NCBI GenBank assembly: GCA_037176905.1
Contig: JBBBWG010031520.1
Location: 5,318 to 39,291, forward strand
Length of the DNA: 33,974 nt
Reading direction: 5' to 3'
Source: Azolla pinnata
Taxonomy: Eukaryota; Streptophyta; Polypodiopsida; Salviniales; Salviniaceae
Position numbers and translations under genes: made by a program
The notes under the pieces: generated by a model
The model's input: only the letters and a program-made list of their open reading frames with translations
Databases searched by the model: none
What the model was told of the DNA's origin: nothing
Shown here: piece by piece, positions 12,001 through 22,106 of the stretch
How positions within the stretch are numbered: position 1 is the stretch's first letter
Layout: each line of letters begins with the position of its first letter

Positions 12001-13381
12001 ATAGAACCTTACTTGAGAATTACTATTGATAGACTGCGGAGGACCCAAAAAAATTATTTGAAAGATTTGTTGATCTCAGTGGTAGATTTTTTCTTTTACT
12101 AATAATGAAAGTTATTTTTTCACCTTGTTGCTGACTGACTGGTAATATAATGTTGTATTTTAACAATTTCCTTTGGTTGCGAATGTTGCAGGTTGCAAAT
12201 GCTCTGTATTACAATGCAGCACTAGCTATTGACATTCTTCAGAAAATGGGTGTGATAGCTGAAGTCTTTCAAGCATGGTTAAGCTTTCTCTATGAAACGA
12301 AGAAAAGTGGGCAACCTGTTCATTTTAAAAGGTATTCTTTGTGTTCGAGTTAAAGATGAGATGTACTTCTCTGTAACTTAAATTTCATGCACTGCTTTAT
12401 GTCAATCGGATGTAATTTCTTTACGCTTCTGATCATGATACTGCTGTAGAGAGCATGACAAGAAGGTGTGTATTTTGGGCCTGGTATCTCTGTTACCATT
12501 GCAAGCAGAGATTCTACCACAGGAATTGCATTCAGGCCTTGATCAAGTCTTCAAAGCTGTGCTAAAGATGCTGGTGTCTTATAAGGAACAATTGGAAGGT
12601 ATACTTATACTCGTGTAATGAGGCATCAAGATATTCCCTATGCATCTCAAATTTTTTTGTTTTGTTGCTCTTCCAGAGTCAGCAAAGAGGGATAATGAGA
12701 TAGAAGATGATGGAGAACTAGAAGACTTAGAATCTGACGAGGATGATGACTGGGACAAAGGAATAGGAGATGATGATGAGGATGGTGATGAAGTGGATTC
12801 AAAGCGACTAACAAAACTTGCTGCGCAGGTATCCATCACACACTCTCACAATGTTGTCCCAAATTTCAAGCGTTATGATATCTGATGCTTTGCTATATAA
12901 CCTTTTCGTGAAACCAGGCCAGTGCATTCCGTAGGGAAGACGACGATGATAGTGATGACGATTTTACAGACGATGAAGAATTCCATGCTCCTATTGATAG
13001 TGTGGATCCGTTCATTCTCTTCTCAGATATAATTAAAGGTATTCAGTCTGTTCTTTTAGTGTATGTGCTTGTAGTGCGTATATTGGGTACATCCACATTT
13101 ATGGACTAGGAAAATGAAGTGGAAGTGAACAGCACGAAATAGCCAAATCTTTAAGAAGTTGGTGGCTCAAGTTAGATATCATTTGATACAATCAAGCAAT
13201 CTCTTTAAATCCCTCTTTGTATGGTAAAGGTATATCGACTGCTGATCCTGTGAGGTTCCAAGCTTTGACACGTAATCTGGATTTCCAACATCAAGCTATT
13301 GCACATGGTCTTTCCAAGCACGCTGAAGAGAGGAGGATAACCCTTGAGAAGGAGCTGGCGGAGAAAGGTACACAACGTTAG
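6023..13381 (+). CDS. SAD2: Importin-beta family nuclear import receptor (importin-7/8, SAD2 type)
   Basis: Complete 22-exon gene encoding 1029 aa (Arabidopsis SAD2 is about 1040). Exons: 6023-6112, 7002-7137, 7225-7306, 7456-7614, 7890-8052, 8156-8340, 8413-8586, 8705-8850, 8933-9056, 9165-9345, 9464-9623, 9744-9785, 9874-9992, 10361-10559, 10643-10774, 11719-11822, 11902-12081, 12192-12331, 12450-12598, 12677-12828, 12918-13038, 13230-13381. All junctions are GT-AG and every phase closes. The protein starts [15 protein letters not shown]; the importin-beta N-terminal domain follows ([11 protein letters not shown] near residue 55). The HEAT-repeat body carries [46 protein letters not shown] and [21 protein letters not shown], then an acidic segment (about 895-970) and a charged C-terminus. 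It should bind RanGTP and ferry cargo into the nucleus. In Arabidopsis, SAD2 affects ABA responses, trichome initiation and MYB4 import. Intron 15 (10775-11718) is long and seems empty. Confidence 0.97.
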
Positions 13382-14760
13382 TGACGTCAGCTGGGGCAAT
13401 ATGCCAAGCCAGTTTTTCCAAGGTTCACATGTAAATGGTTAGCATTCTTTTATTTGGCATTCATTTATTGAGTGAGATGTGTCATCATTTCCTAGGGTTT
13501 TTTGGCTCATACCCTTACAAAAGAAATTTTGTAGTAGGCGGCTTTTGTATTTGAAGTGGGTGGTGAGATTCACCTTTATTCGTCTTTTTTGAGCTGTAAT
13601 TTTTTTTGAACTGGATTTGTAATTGATTACCAGATTGGGTTAAATCCAGCTACCGATATTTGCCATCGACCCGATTATATACTTTTTTCAAATGGGTCTT
13701 TGTTGCTGCTCATTCATTCATGAGTAGATTCAAATACTCGCAACAGCTTTGAACATTCTGCTGGCACTAAATCGATCTATGATGACGGTTTTGCTTGCTT
13801 GTCTTGCCCTTGCAGATCTGCAATGGTGTGTTGTCTATTGATTCAAACGATGTAATTAAACAAATGGTTGCAAATATTCAGAGTTGGAATCCCAGAATGC
13901 AGGTGAGTTGGAGATGAGTATCTCCAAAGGCAGCTTGATTGTATCAGTATCAGTAAGAGGGTAAGCAATTCGCTGTTATAAACAGTTTTAAGATGGTACA
14001 CACGAGCATGTTTTTTTTTTCTCTCTCTCTCTCTCTCTCTTCACACCGATGAACTATTCGATGATTCTCCAAGGTGTGCAATTATGGTTTTGTGATTTGT
14101 ACATGTGTTATGTTTGCACGCCCACGTTTGCGTGTCGGTTAGATGCATCCATTATAATCTTTAAGGGGTTTATAACGAGAGACTCGAGCAGAGAGAAAAA
14201 CGATGTATAACAGACAGGCCTCGAGGTGGGTAAAATGGGGGGGATGGGAGGGGATCTCTATTGTTAAAGGTGGTTGATCTTGTTCCCTTGTAAAGGAGGG
14301 GAGTCTGGCAATTGCTTCTTTGTAAGGCGAGAGAGACAGAGAGAGAGAGTACGGAAAGCCAACCGCAATCAACCGATCGTAAGGCTCGAGGGTACCAAAA
14401 GATTGTTGGCGCCGATGTGTGGTTCGAGTTGTTTTGCGAGGAGCTCGATGCCTGATGATGTATAGCCCAGTAGTAAAACGTGATTAGCCGACAACGATCA
14501 TGGTCTGCTTAGTTTGCGTTCCGTCGTTATCAGAAGCCGTGCTCTTCTCTGATCACGTGTTTCTGTTCTGGGTATCCCGAGCGAAGCTTTGTCCGATGCG
14601 AATATGATCGATCAATATATATATATACCTTCTTCTCGACACATTTGGCGAAAAAGAACCGACGATCAGCAGCAGCAACAGTTTGGTACGAGTGCTCGCA
14701 GATGCGCCTATCAAGCAAAGGTCCACTGGCCAACACTCTGTGTGATCGATGGAAGGAGAT
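13382..14760. other. Importin 3' UTR and intergenic DNA
   Basis: No gene-like frame. It contains a short CT run (about 14020-14040), a GA-rich stretch (about 14328-14350) and a short TA run (about 14616-14628). The proximal few hundred bases are probably the 3' UTR of the importin gene. Confidence 0.5.
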
Positions 14761-14774
14761 CTTGCATCATCATG

Positions 14775-15176
14775 TTGACTTGGTCAAGATCCCTGCGAGG
14801 GTCAAGGAGGGAAGACACACACACATACACATCATGCACGAGGCCGGCATTTTCTTCCTTGTACTCGAACCTGTTCCCTCGCAGCATTGACCTCGCATTT
14901 CTCTTCCTTTTCCCCGACTTGCTCGCTCTCAGCATTGTTCAGTACACAAGGACCGATTCCCCGAAGCTCGCGCTTTCTTCTGATTCCCGAAGCTCGCGCT
15001 CGCTCTCTTCTTCGCAGCCTCAGCTTGTTTTTTAGTTAGTACACATATGACTTATCATCGGAAAACTCGGGCATAACACTTGGTCAAGAACGAGGGCCCT
15101 TTTGACTTGGTCAAGCACGAGGGCCATTTTGACTTGGTCAAGAACGAGGAGCCGAGAGCGCGTTGACTTGGTCAAG
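14775..15176. repeat. W-box palindrome repeats
   Basis: The 14-mer TTGACTTGGTCAAG, an inverted pair of WRKY W-box cores (TTGAC and GTCAA) three bases apart, occurs at 14775-14788, 15102-15115, 15129-15142 and 15163-15176, with a degenerate copy at 15077-15088. The copies near 15075, 15102 and 15129 form a 27-bp tandem repeat with ACGAGGGCC between them. The cluster lies 480-890 bp upstream of the ORF at 15661. A regulatory role is inference; it may simply be a minisatellite. Confidence 0.7.
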
Positions 15177-15235
15177 GGCATAGAGGGGCAAAGGAGTTGA
15201 CTTTTGTGGGATCCGGATCTTGACCGAATCAGAAT

Positions 15236-15390
<155 letters not shown>

Positions 15391-15660
15391 ATGCTCTTTG
15401 ACTTTGATCATGTTCATCTTTCTCTCAGATTAGAGATCTATCTGTGTGTTGTTCTCAGGGCCTTCCTTCCATCTCTTCCATCTCCATCTCCTCGCTTCCC
15501 TTTGTGCACAGGTTTCTGAGCTCGTAAACGCATCCGAGCTCTTGAACCGCCATAGCTGGGAGCTATGCCCTCTAATCCTCCTCCTCCGACGACGACGACG
15601 AATTAGACCAGAAAAAAGCTCCACAAAATATCGTCAGTCAAGCGGCCATCGTTCACTCCG

Positions 15661-16965
15661 ATGCGATCGCGATCGCCCATCATTGGCGATCGCAATGAAT
15701 ATGCAGAGATCATCGATGCGCAGAGCTACGAATTGGCAGCTAGTTGCTGCTTCTGCTGCTGCTTCTGCGCTGAGATCGGCGGCGATGAAGAAGAAGAAGA
15801 AGAAGAAGAAGAAGAAGAAGAAGAAAACAGAATCGGATTCGAAGCTGCGATCCGTCGGCTAGAGCTCGTGCAGGTTCGGTACATAGCCATGGTTCCTTGC
15901 ACCCAATCGGATCATGGTCTTGTCTCTGCTGTCGACGACGACGATGATGATGATGAAGAAGAAGAAGAAGAAGAAGAAGAAGATGATCATGATGATGATG
16001 ATGATGATGACAGTAGAGCACCTGCAAGATCAGCAGCTATGGCCAAGGAGGAGGAGGAGGAGGAGGAGGAGGAGGAGGAGGAGGAGGAGATGATGATGAT
16101 GATGATGGAAAGGCTTGATCTTCTTCACCATCTCCATGGCGCCCTGCAGATGGGTGGATGCTTCTTCTTCCTCGTCTCTGCAGCATCGTATGTCGGTAAG
16201 GCGGCGATCTTGGCGATGACACTGGCCATGGCGCTGCTTTGCAAGCTCCTCCTGCAGACCTGCGATGAAAACCCTAGAATGCACTGTCCTGCTACAGTCG
16301 CTAGACCTAGCAGAAGCTCCATTGCAGCTCCATCAACAGAGAAACGCGAGAAGCGGTCTCGGAGAAGGGCTAGGAAGCTTGCTGGAATCCCACCATCTCC
16401 ATCTCCATCTCCATCTCCACCATCGCCATCGCCATGTTCATCATCGCCGCCGCCGCCGCCACCACAGCAGCGACGAACGGGAAACGCCAAGCTGAAGAAG
16501 CATCTCATCAGCTTGCTGAAGCATCTCCAAACCACCAAGGATCAGACGGCGGATGATCCTCGCGGGCCTGCTGCATCAGGCCCGCCCTCCCTGCCATTCA
16601 GATCGCGCAGAGCGAGCAAGCTCGGCATGGAATCTGGGATCGTGGGCTCCTATGGCATGATGGAAGGGGATCCGATGCGAGCAAAGGAGAGATTCAAGAC
16701 TTCCAGACGGCCGCTGCTGAAGATTCAGCGGCCTGGGGCCGTGGCAGCAGCCGGGAACGGGGAAGGAATTAGGGTTAGGAGCAGGGCGAGGTGGGATATG
16801 GTGTTAGGGTTTGCAGTGAGCTTGGCTGGGGTAGTGATGGGGTTCCATGACCTTGCCATTCTTGGGCTTGTCTGCTTCTGGTACACAGGAGGGCAGTATT
16901 TCAGATCCAAAGCTCCAGATTGGGTCATCAACAGAAACCCTAACCCTAAAACACAGAAACCCTAA
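15661..16965 (+). CDS. Unrecognised low-complexity protein with acidic tracts and two hydrophobic segments
   Basis: Open frame of 434 codons, ATG at 15661, TAA at 16963-16965. It has three acidic homopolymer tracts: Glu 43-55, Asp/Glu/His 92-117 and Glu 130-143, the last running into six Met. These come from GAA, GAT and GAG trinucleotide repeats. Hydrophobic segments lie at about 165-198 (Gly/Ala-rich) and 379-408 (WDMVLGFAVSLAGVVMGFHD), a basic patch at 228-240, a Ser/Pro and poly-Pro region at 244-268, and an amphipathic KLKKHLISLLKHL at 278-290. The last nine residues and the stop come from telomere-like repeat DNA. The architecture loosely recalls plant ERT2-type proteins (acidic region plus C-terminal WD-hydrophobic-WFY segment), but I cannot assign a family. 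Codon composition is dominated by simple repeats, so it may be a young, lineage-specific or non-functional ORF. Introns or a downstream start (for example Met77) are possible. Confidence 0.45.
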   Translation: MRSRSPIIGDRNEYAEIIDAQSYELAASCCFCCCFCAEIGGDEEEEEEEEEEEEENRIGFEAAIRRLELVQVRYIAMVPCTQSDHGLVSAVDDDDDDDEEEEEEEEEDDHDDDDDDDSRAPARSAAMAKEEEEEEEEEEEEEEMMMMMMERLDLLHHLHGALQMGGCFFFLVSAASYVGKAAILAMTLAMALLCKLLLQTCDENPRMHCPATVARPSRSSIAAPSTEKREKRSRRRARKLAGIPPSPSPSPSPPSPSPCSSSPPPPPPQQRRTGNAKLKKHLISLLKHLQTTKDQTADDPRGPAASGPPSLPFRSRRASKLGMESGIVGSYGMMEGDPMRAKERFKTSRRPLLKIQRPGAVAAAGNGEGIRVRSRARWDMVLGFAVSLAGVVMGFHDLAILGLVCFWYTGGQYFRSKAPDWVINRNPNPKTQKP

Positions 16966-17555
16966 AACCCTACAGCAGAAACCCTAAAACCCTACAGCAG
17001 AAACCCTAAAACCCTACAACAGAAACCCCAAAACCCTACAACAGAAACCCTAAAACCCTACAACAGAAACCCTAGCACCAAGCACGGGTTTTCGAGAGTT
17101 TCTGTGACCATCAAGCATTCAAATGTATAAACAGAAACCCTAAACCCTGAAACAGAAACCCTAGCATCAAGCATGGGTTTTCTAGAGTTTCTGTAACCAT
17201 CAAGCATTCAAATGTATAGACAAAAACCCTAAACCCTGAAACAGAAACCCTAGCATCAAGCATGGGTTTTCTAGAGTTTCTGTGACCATCAAGCATTCAA
17301 ATGTATACACAGAAACCCTAAACCCCTACAGCAGAAACCCTAAAACCCTACAGCAGAAACCCTAGCATCAAGCATGGGTTTTGTAGAGTTTCTGTGACCA
17401 TCAAGCATTCAAATGTATACACAGAAACCCTAAACCCCTACAGCAGAAACCCTAAAACCCTACAGCAGAAACCCTAGCATCAAGCATGGGTTTTGTAGAG
17501 TTTCTGTGACCATCAAGCATTCAAATGTATAAACAGAAACCCTCAACCTTAGGCC
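16931..17555. repeat. Telomere-like minisatellite, CCCTAAA orientation
   Basis: It begins with repeated AGAAACCCTAAAACCCTACA units (about 16960-17070). A longer nested unit follows in five copies, near 17073, 17160, 17247, 17360 and 17473. Each has CCTAGCATCAAGCATGGGTT, a TTTCTGTGACC segment, CATCAAGCATTCAAATGTAT, then one or two telomere-like blocks. Periods are about 86-88 bp for early copies and 112-115 bp for later ones, because the later copies carry an extra CCCTACAGCAG block. Confidence 0.9.
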
Positions 17556-18270
17556 TAAACCTCCCCTTTCCCTTCCTTGTCTACACAAAAATGACAAAGA
17601 AAAACAGGGGATGTTGATTGAAAGAAAACAAAAAGAAGTTCTTAGTGCAAATCCTCAAGACGGGGTGGATTTGAATGAAAGAAAACAAATGAAGTTCTTA
17701 GTGCAAACATCAACTGTTTTAGGGTTTTAGGGTCTCTGTTTTAGGGTTTAGGGTTTCTGTAACCATCAAGCATTCAAATGTATAAACAGAACCCCTGAAC
17801 CCTAAACCTCCCCTTCCCCTTCCTTGTCTACACAAAAATGACAAAGAAAAACAGTGGATTTGATTGAAAGAAAACCAAAACAAGTTCTTAGCGGGGGGGT
17901 GGTTGTTTGTTTCCTTTCAATGAGACATGGAAAGCCTCCTTTTTAGGGTGTGTTGGGGCTGTTTTAGGGTTTTTAGGGTTCAGGGTGGGTTAAGGTGCGC
18001 TTTCCCCCATTGGTTTAGGGTTAGGGTTTTGGATGTTTAAGTCAATGTTGGAGTGGTTGAACAAAGAAAAACAAAGAAATTTTAGTGTGTGAATCCTGGA
18101 GAGGGTGTTGTTTGTTTTCTTTCAATGAGACATGGAAAGCCTAGTTTTAGGGTGTTGGGGGCAGTTTTAGGGTTTGGGGTTCAGGGGTTGAGGTGTGCTT
18201 CACCCATTGTTTTAGGGTTAGGGTTTTGGGTGTGCTTCACTCCTTGTTTTAGGGTTAGGGTTTTTGGTGT
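17556..18270. repeat. Telomere-like minisatellite, TTTAGGG orientation, with duplicated spacers
   Basis: Here the telomere-like motif reads TTTTAGGGTTTAGGG on the plus strand (17716-17757, 17941-17981, 18011-18030, 18142-18270), opposite to the block on the left. Two spacers are duplicated: TTGTCTACACAAAAATGAC plus an A-rich tail (near 17577 and 17825), and TTTCAATGAGACATGGAAAG (near 17915 and 18119). A stray copy of the left-hand CATCAAGCATTCAAATGTAT lies near 17764. Confidence 0.85.
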
Positions 18271-18492
18271 TTGATGTCAATGTTGAGTGGTTGGAACAAG
18301 CTCATCAACTATGCAAGTCGGAGGTGGATTGAAACTATTGCAGATTCTAACGAAATACTCAGCTTCCTCCAGAGATTCGATCGACAGGTTTCTGTAGCAT
18401 TTCACAGTTTGCAGAGTGAAGGGTTATTGGCTTTGCTTCCTGTACTGCAATATACGCTCACAGAAATCCGATTCTGCGCATCGAAGATGTAG
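18271..18492 (+). pseudogene. Coding-like fragment, unassigned
   Basis: A 73-codon frame includes WNKLINYASRRWIETI and FLQRFDRQVSVAFHSLQ, with balanced amino-acid composition unlike the surrounding repeats. A possible splice donor follows GATCGACAG near 18387. It begins directly inside the telomere-like block and ends at the start of a tandem repeat. I recognise no family; it may be an exon remnant or chance. Confidence 0.2.
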
Positions 18493-18655
18493 ATTCAACA
18501 AAGAAATGCTACAGAAATCGGATTCTATGCATCGAATATGCAGAATGTGAATTCAACAGTGAAATGCTACAGGAATCGGGAGAGATGCTTCAAGAATCGG
18601 ATTCCTGTGCCGTCGAAGATGTAGAATGTGAATTCAGCAGAGGAATGCTACCCAT
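18462..18655. repeat. Degenerate tandem repeat of roughly 67 bp
   Basis: Three imperfect copies share AATCGGATTC, a CATCGAA or CGTCGAA step, GATGTAGAATGTGAATTCA and AATGCTAC. The first copies start near 18464 and 18514; the last is longer because an extra AATCGG segment is inserted. Confidence 0.65.
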
Positions 18656-19700
18656 TCAACTACATATAGCAATCAATCCACCTGCCATTTTATAGTTGAG
18701 CTGATTAACCAACATCCCTAGCATTCCATTTTTCAGATAATCTGCCCTTGATCATTCCTTTGAGCTTTGGATTTGCAAGCTCAATTTCAGGGTTTCAGTT
18801 AGTTGTTCAACCTGAGCTTGCAATCGCTTATTTACCAATAATCTTTTTCATTGGCAGGTGCAGTATTCATGATTTGATTATTCAATCTTTCCAAAAATAC
18901 ACTTCTCTGGGCTCGTAAGCACGAGCACAGTTCAATAAATCGAGCTTCCACAGCCATAGCATTCCACAAGTCAAACTTGGCAATGATCAATATGCAAACT
19001 CAAACACTCAGAAGCCATACAGATTGCATGTCTCTGTGCTTTGTACTATAGAATCACATATACCATCTAGCTCTTTCGAAGAAGGATCACTGCTCCATAG
19101 CCAAAACACTGCATGAATGCTTATAGAACTCCACGCTGTCTGAAAAAAAGGGGTGACCTCCGCAGCATCGAAGCTTCACCCTACTGAAACCAAAAGGTCC
19201 AACGTCCTCGGTATAAGTAGTAAGACTATCACAAGCACCCATCTTTACATATCTCAACTGGATGAGCAAATTCATAAATGTGAGTGGGTTGAGTTGCTTC
19301 AAACAGTCTGACCCCAACCCGCATGATCATCTGTTGGCAGATACATTTCTGTGAAAACAGATAGGTTTAGAACTTCTCCAGATTTCATATAATGAAATAT
19401 TCAACAAGCATTTACATCGTTTATCATTCAAATCAGCCCTAGATATGAACACACCACAAGATATAGAACACGCGCCTCGATTTGCTCCGATATCAATAAG
19501 ACAAGTCGCTATAAGGGCATCTATCCCTAGATGGATGTTATTCATTATTTAAACAGGTGCAAAAACATGTCGATGCTTTAGAAAACATGTAGCCACAAGA
19601 TGGAGGGAAACAAACAGAACTCCCAGTTTTTACCCCATCTTTACTTTTGATCAAACCGAGAGTGTTTGAGATCTTCTCCAGGCTCTACATGGGCAAAGTT
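18656..19700. other. Intergenic DNA, possible coding remnant
   Basis: The stretch is downstream of the minus-strand trihelix gene, whose 3' UTR probably covers its right end. A minus-strand frame at 19087-19317 contains TYTEDVGPFGFSRVKLRCCG and FFSDSVEFYKHS. It reads like coding sequence but matches nothing I recognise. No other structure is seen. Confidence 0.35.
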
Positions 19701-21206
19701 TTATCCCATCGCTGGTTGTTGCTCTTGATTGTAATCCATGGACTCCTTCGAATGCAGCCTTTCAAGGATCATGTCCATCGAATTCATTGATGCTTCGGAG
19801 CGCTTGCATTCGACATCGAGCTCTTTTCGTTTCAACAAAAGAGATAGCCTCTCATTTTCTAGCTTCATCTTCTGGTTGTCGAGCTTTTGCCGCTCCAATT
19901 CTCTATTTTTCTTGTCATTTATCCTCTCCCATTTGAATCTCTGCTTATGGAGTTCTAACTTCTCAGCCAAGAGTTTCACTTTCTCCTCCTCCAACTCTAT
20001 AATCCTCGACCGTGACGCGTCAAGGATCGGCTTCACACCAGCAGGCATTCCAGATAATTGCTCCATGTCCAGGCATTCTGAAACCCGAGCTTGTGCACAA
20101 TCAAATAGTGGGCTCGGATTCCCCCCAAGATTTTTCATCGATTTCTTATGTCTTTCGAGAGGTGAGCTGGTCGTCCATGTATGGGATGAAGAACCCATGC
20201 CATTCGCCATATCATCCTCATCATACCCATCTTCCCCATCATCATTTCCATCATCAATGTCCTCATCCACATGTTCTTCATCTTCATCATCCTCCCCCTC
20301 ATCATTCTCATCACCATTATCATCATGATGGGCAACCTTAGCCCCCTCATTTCGATGCCTAGATGCATCTACCAAATCTTGGTTTTGGTTTGAATTTGCT
20401 GACACTTGCACCGAAGGTGTGAGATCAAATTCAGCGGCAGGCATAAGGACAGATCGATCACAACCATTATGATATGCACATATCTCCCGATAAAAGAGTT
20501 GTTTCGAGCTAAGAATCCTCCGGACATCGTTCTTCGCCTTTGCTGAAAGATTGTCCATCGAATCCAAGAGGCTCGGATCTTCGACCACACAACACGCTAT
20601 GCCTTTACCTAAAATGTCATTCAATCTCTTATACCTTTTGTTTAAGTCGTTGAATTTGTCTTCACATTGTTGTGGAGAGACAGAGCATCCTCGCTCATTC
20701 ATGGCACGGGAGACAGACCTCCATTTCCCTTTCTTCAGTAGAATACCTGCCTTCTTCTTGCTGTTGTCGGGATCATTTGCGCCATCTTCACCGACAAGCA
20801 CAACTACGAGGATCAATAGCTTCACCATGGAGTCGGTCCATTTTACACGTTGCCAAGGAGAAGTGTTCTTGCTATTTCCATCATAGCCATTGAGAAGCCA
20901 ATCTCCTTCCGTAAAGCTTCGCTCGTCTTCATCACTGGAGAGCAGTTTCCCTTTGAAACTAGCTTTTGGGTTATGTTTCGAGTCAAAGACCAAGGGCTGG
21001 TCAGGTTCAGAATTCACATTCAAATGGTGATGGTGATGGTGATGTTGTTGCTGTTGCTGTTGCTGTTGAGTTGTTGCTAATGGAGCCATACCTTGTAAGT
21101 GATGTGAGACCACTCCTGTTGAATGATGATGAAGAGGAGGGTCTACAAGATCCAGATCTAGTTCTGAAGCCGATAGTATCGGCCCCTCCATTATACTTCC
21201 ATCCAT
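19701..21206 (-). CDS. Trihelix / Myb-SANT-like transcription factor (HRA1 / At1g21200 type)
   Basis: Single-exon gene of 501 aa; the start MDGSIMEG at 21206 matches the MDG or MEG start of the family, and the frame upstream has no ATG. Order of parts: Gln tract (47-54) and His tract (55-61), a conserved SSDEDERSFTEGD, then the trihelix domain (about 117-245) with SPWQRVKWTDSMVKLLI, KKGKWRSVSRAMNERG, VSPQQCEDKFNDLNKRYKRL, NDILGKG and SSKQLFYREICAYHN. An acidic Asp/Glu stretch follows (about 295-332), then a C-terminal coiled coil (about 398-465, RSRIIELEEEKVKLLAEKLE) that probably mediates dimerisation. Relatives bind DNA in the nucleus; the Arabidopsis relative HRA1 restrains the hypoxia response. 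A 5' UTR intron is likely: an acceptor lies at 21240 and a GTATGT donor at 21589. No disruption is visible. Confidence 0.93.
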   Translation of the reverse strand: MDGSIMEGPILSASELDLDLVDPPLHHHSTGVVSHHLQGMAPLATTQQQQQQQQHHHHHHHLNVNSEPDQPLVFDSKHNPKASFKGKLLSSDEDERSFTEGDWLLNGYDGNSKNTSPWQRVKWTDSMVKLLILVVVLVGEDGANDPDNSKKKAGILLKKGKWRSVSRAMNERGCSVSPQQCEDKFNDLNKRYKRLNDILGKGIACCVVEDPSLLDSMDNLSAKAKNDVRRILSSKQLFYREICAYHNGCDRSVLMPAAEFDLTPSVQVSANSNQNQDLVDASRHRNEGAKVAHHDDNGDENDEGEDDEDEEHVDEDIDDGNDDGEDGYDEDDMANGMGSSSHTWTTSSPLERHKKSMKNLGGNPSPLFDCAQARVSECLDMEQLSGMPAGVKPILDASRSRIIELEEEKVKLLAEKLELHKQRFKWERINDKKNRELERQKLDNQKMKLENERLSLLLKRKELDVECKRSEASMNSMDMILERLHSKESMDYNQEQQPAMG

Positions 21207-22013
21207 CTCTCTACTGAGCAAATCTTTTCAATACATCATCTGCACATACAAAGAGAAGTTAATATCAGAAATTCCAAGTTACAATGTGCCTAGAATTTTA
21301 TTCACCATCACACGGTTAGATTTGAGCCTAATATCTCATGTTTTTACATCAAATATATTGATGAACAGTTTGTCAGTACAACGGTGGTTTCTGGTCTGAC
21401 CTGATGAATTCGTTCGCCGCTGATCAGGGAATAAAATTTTCATCTTGAAACGTCTACTTTCATTGGATTTTTTTATTTATTTTTTCCAAAGTGAACGAAA
21501 TCAAGCACCAAAATCTCCACACAGAAAAGAAAAAACCCGATCCATCCACGTTTTGCTAAAACTAGAAAATGAAAACAGCATCCACATACTTGCCAGATCT
21601 AAAATTTTTGTGGCCGCAGAAGCTCTTGCCGAGAGAGAGAGAGAAGACAGAAAAACGAATACATCTGCTGCCCAAATCTATTGAAAAAAAGAGAGAAAAA
21701 CACAGCTCTGCTTACAAATTCTTCTCCCGAATCCGCGACCGAACGGTTGGAATGTGCAGAAAACAGAACAACCCATCATCATCTCTCTCTCTTTGATGAG
21801 ATTTGAGAAGCGCTTCCCCAATGATTCATGGAGCAGGAACCCAGATCATGGAAAGATGGGAAAGAAGAAGAAGAAGAAGGAAAAAAACCCAAAAAAAATG
21901 AGAGAGAAAAGAACCCCAAAAAGCTTTTCTCTCAAAAGATCTAAAGTCTATCTACAAAATGCCCACAAAGCAAATTAAGTAGTAGTTAGACACAGAGAAG
22001 AAGATGAATGAAA

Positions 22014-22106
22014 GATCAGATAGATTGGTTTAATGAAGATCCAGATAGATTGGTTTAATGAAGATCCAGATAGATTGGTTTAATGAAGATCCAGATAGAT
22101 TGGTTT
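22014..22106. repeat. 25-bp tandem repeat, four copies
   Basis: The unit contains AGATAGATTGGTTTAATGA followed by AGATCC. TAGATTGGTTT recurs at 22021, 22046, 22071 and 22096, exactly 25 bp apart and nearly identical, which suggests a recent expansion. Confidence 0.92.

Noticed and set aside
16931..18270. Chromosome fusion point
   Set aside because: A head-to-head fusion would read TTTAGGG then CCCTAAA; here the order is reversed.
19738..20328. Plus-strand Ser-rich frame of 196 codons
   Set aside because: Antisense shadow of the trihelix gene, whose conserved DNA-binding domain lies on the minus strand.
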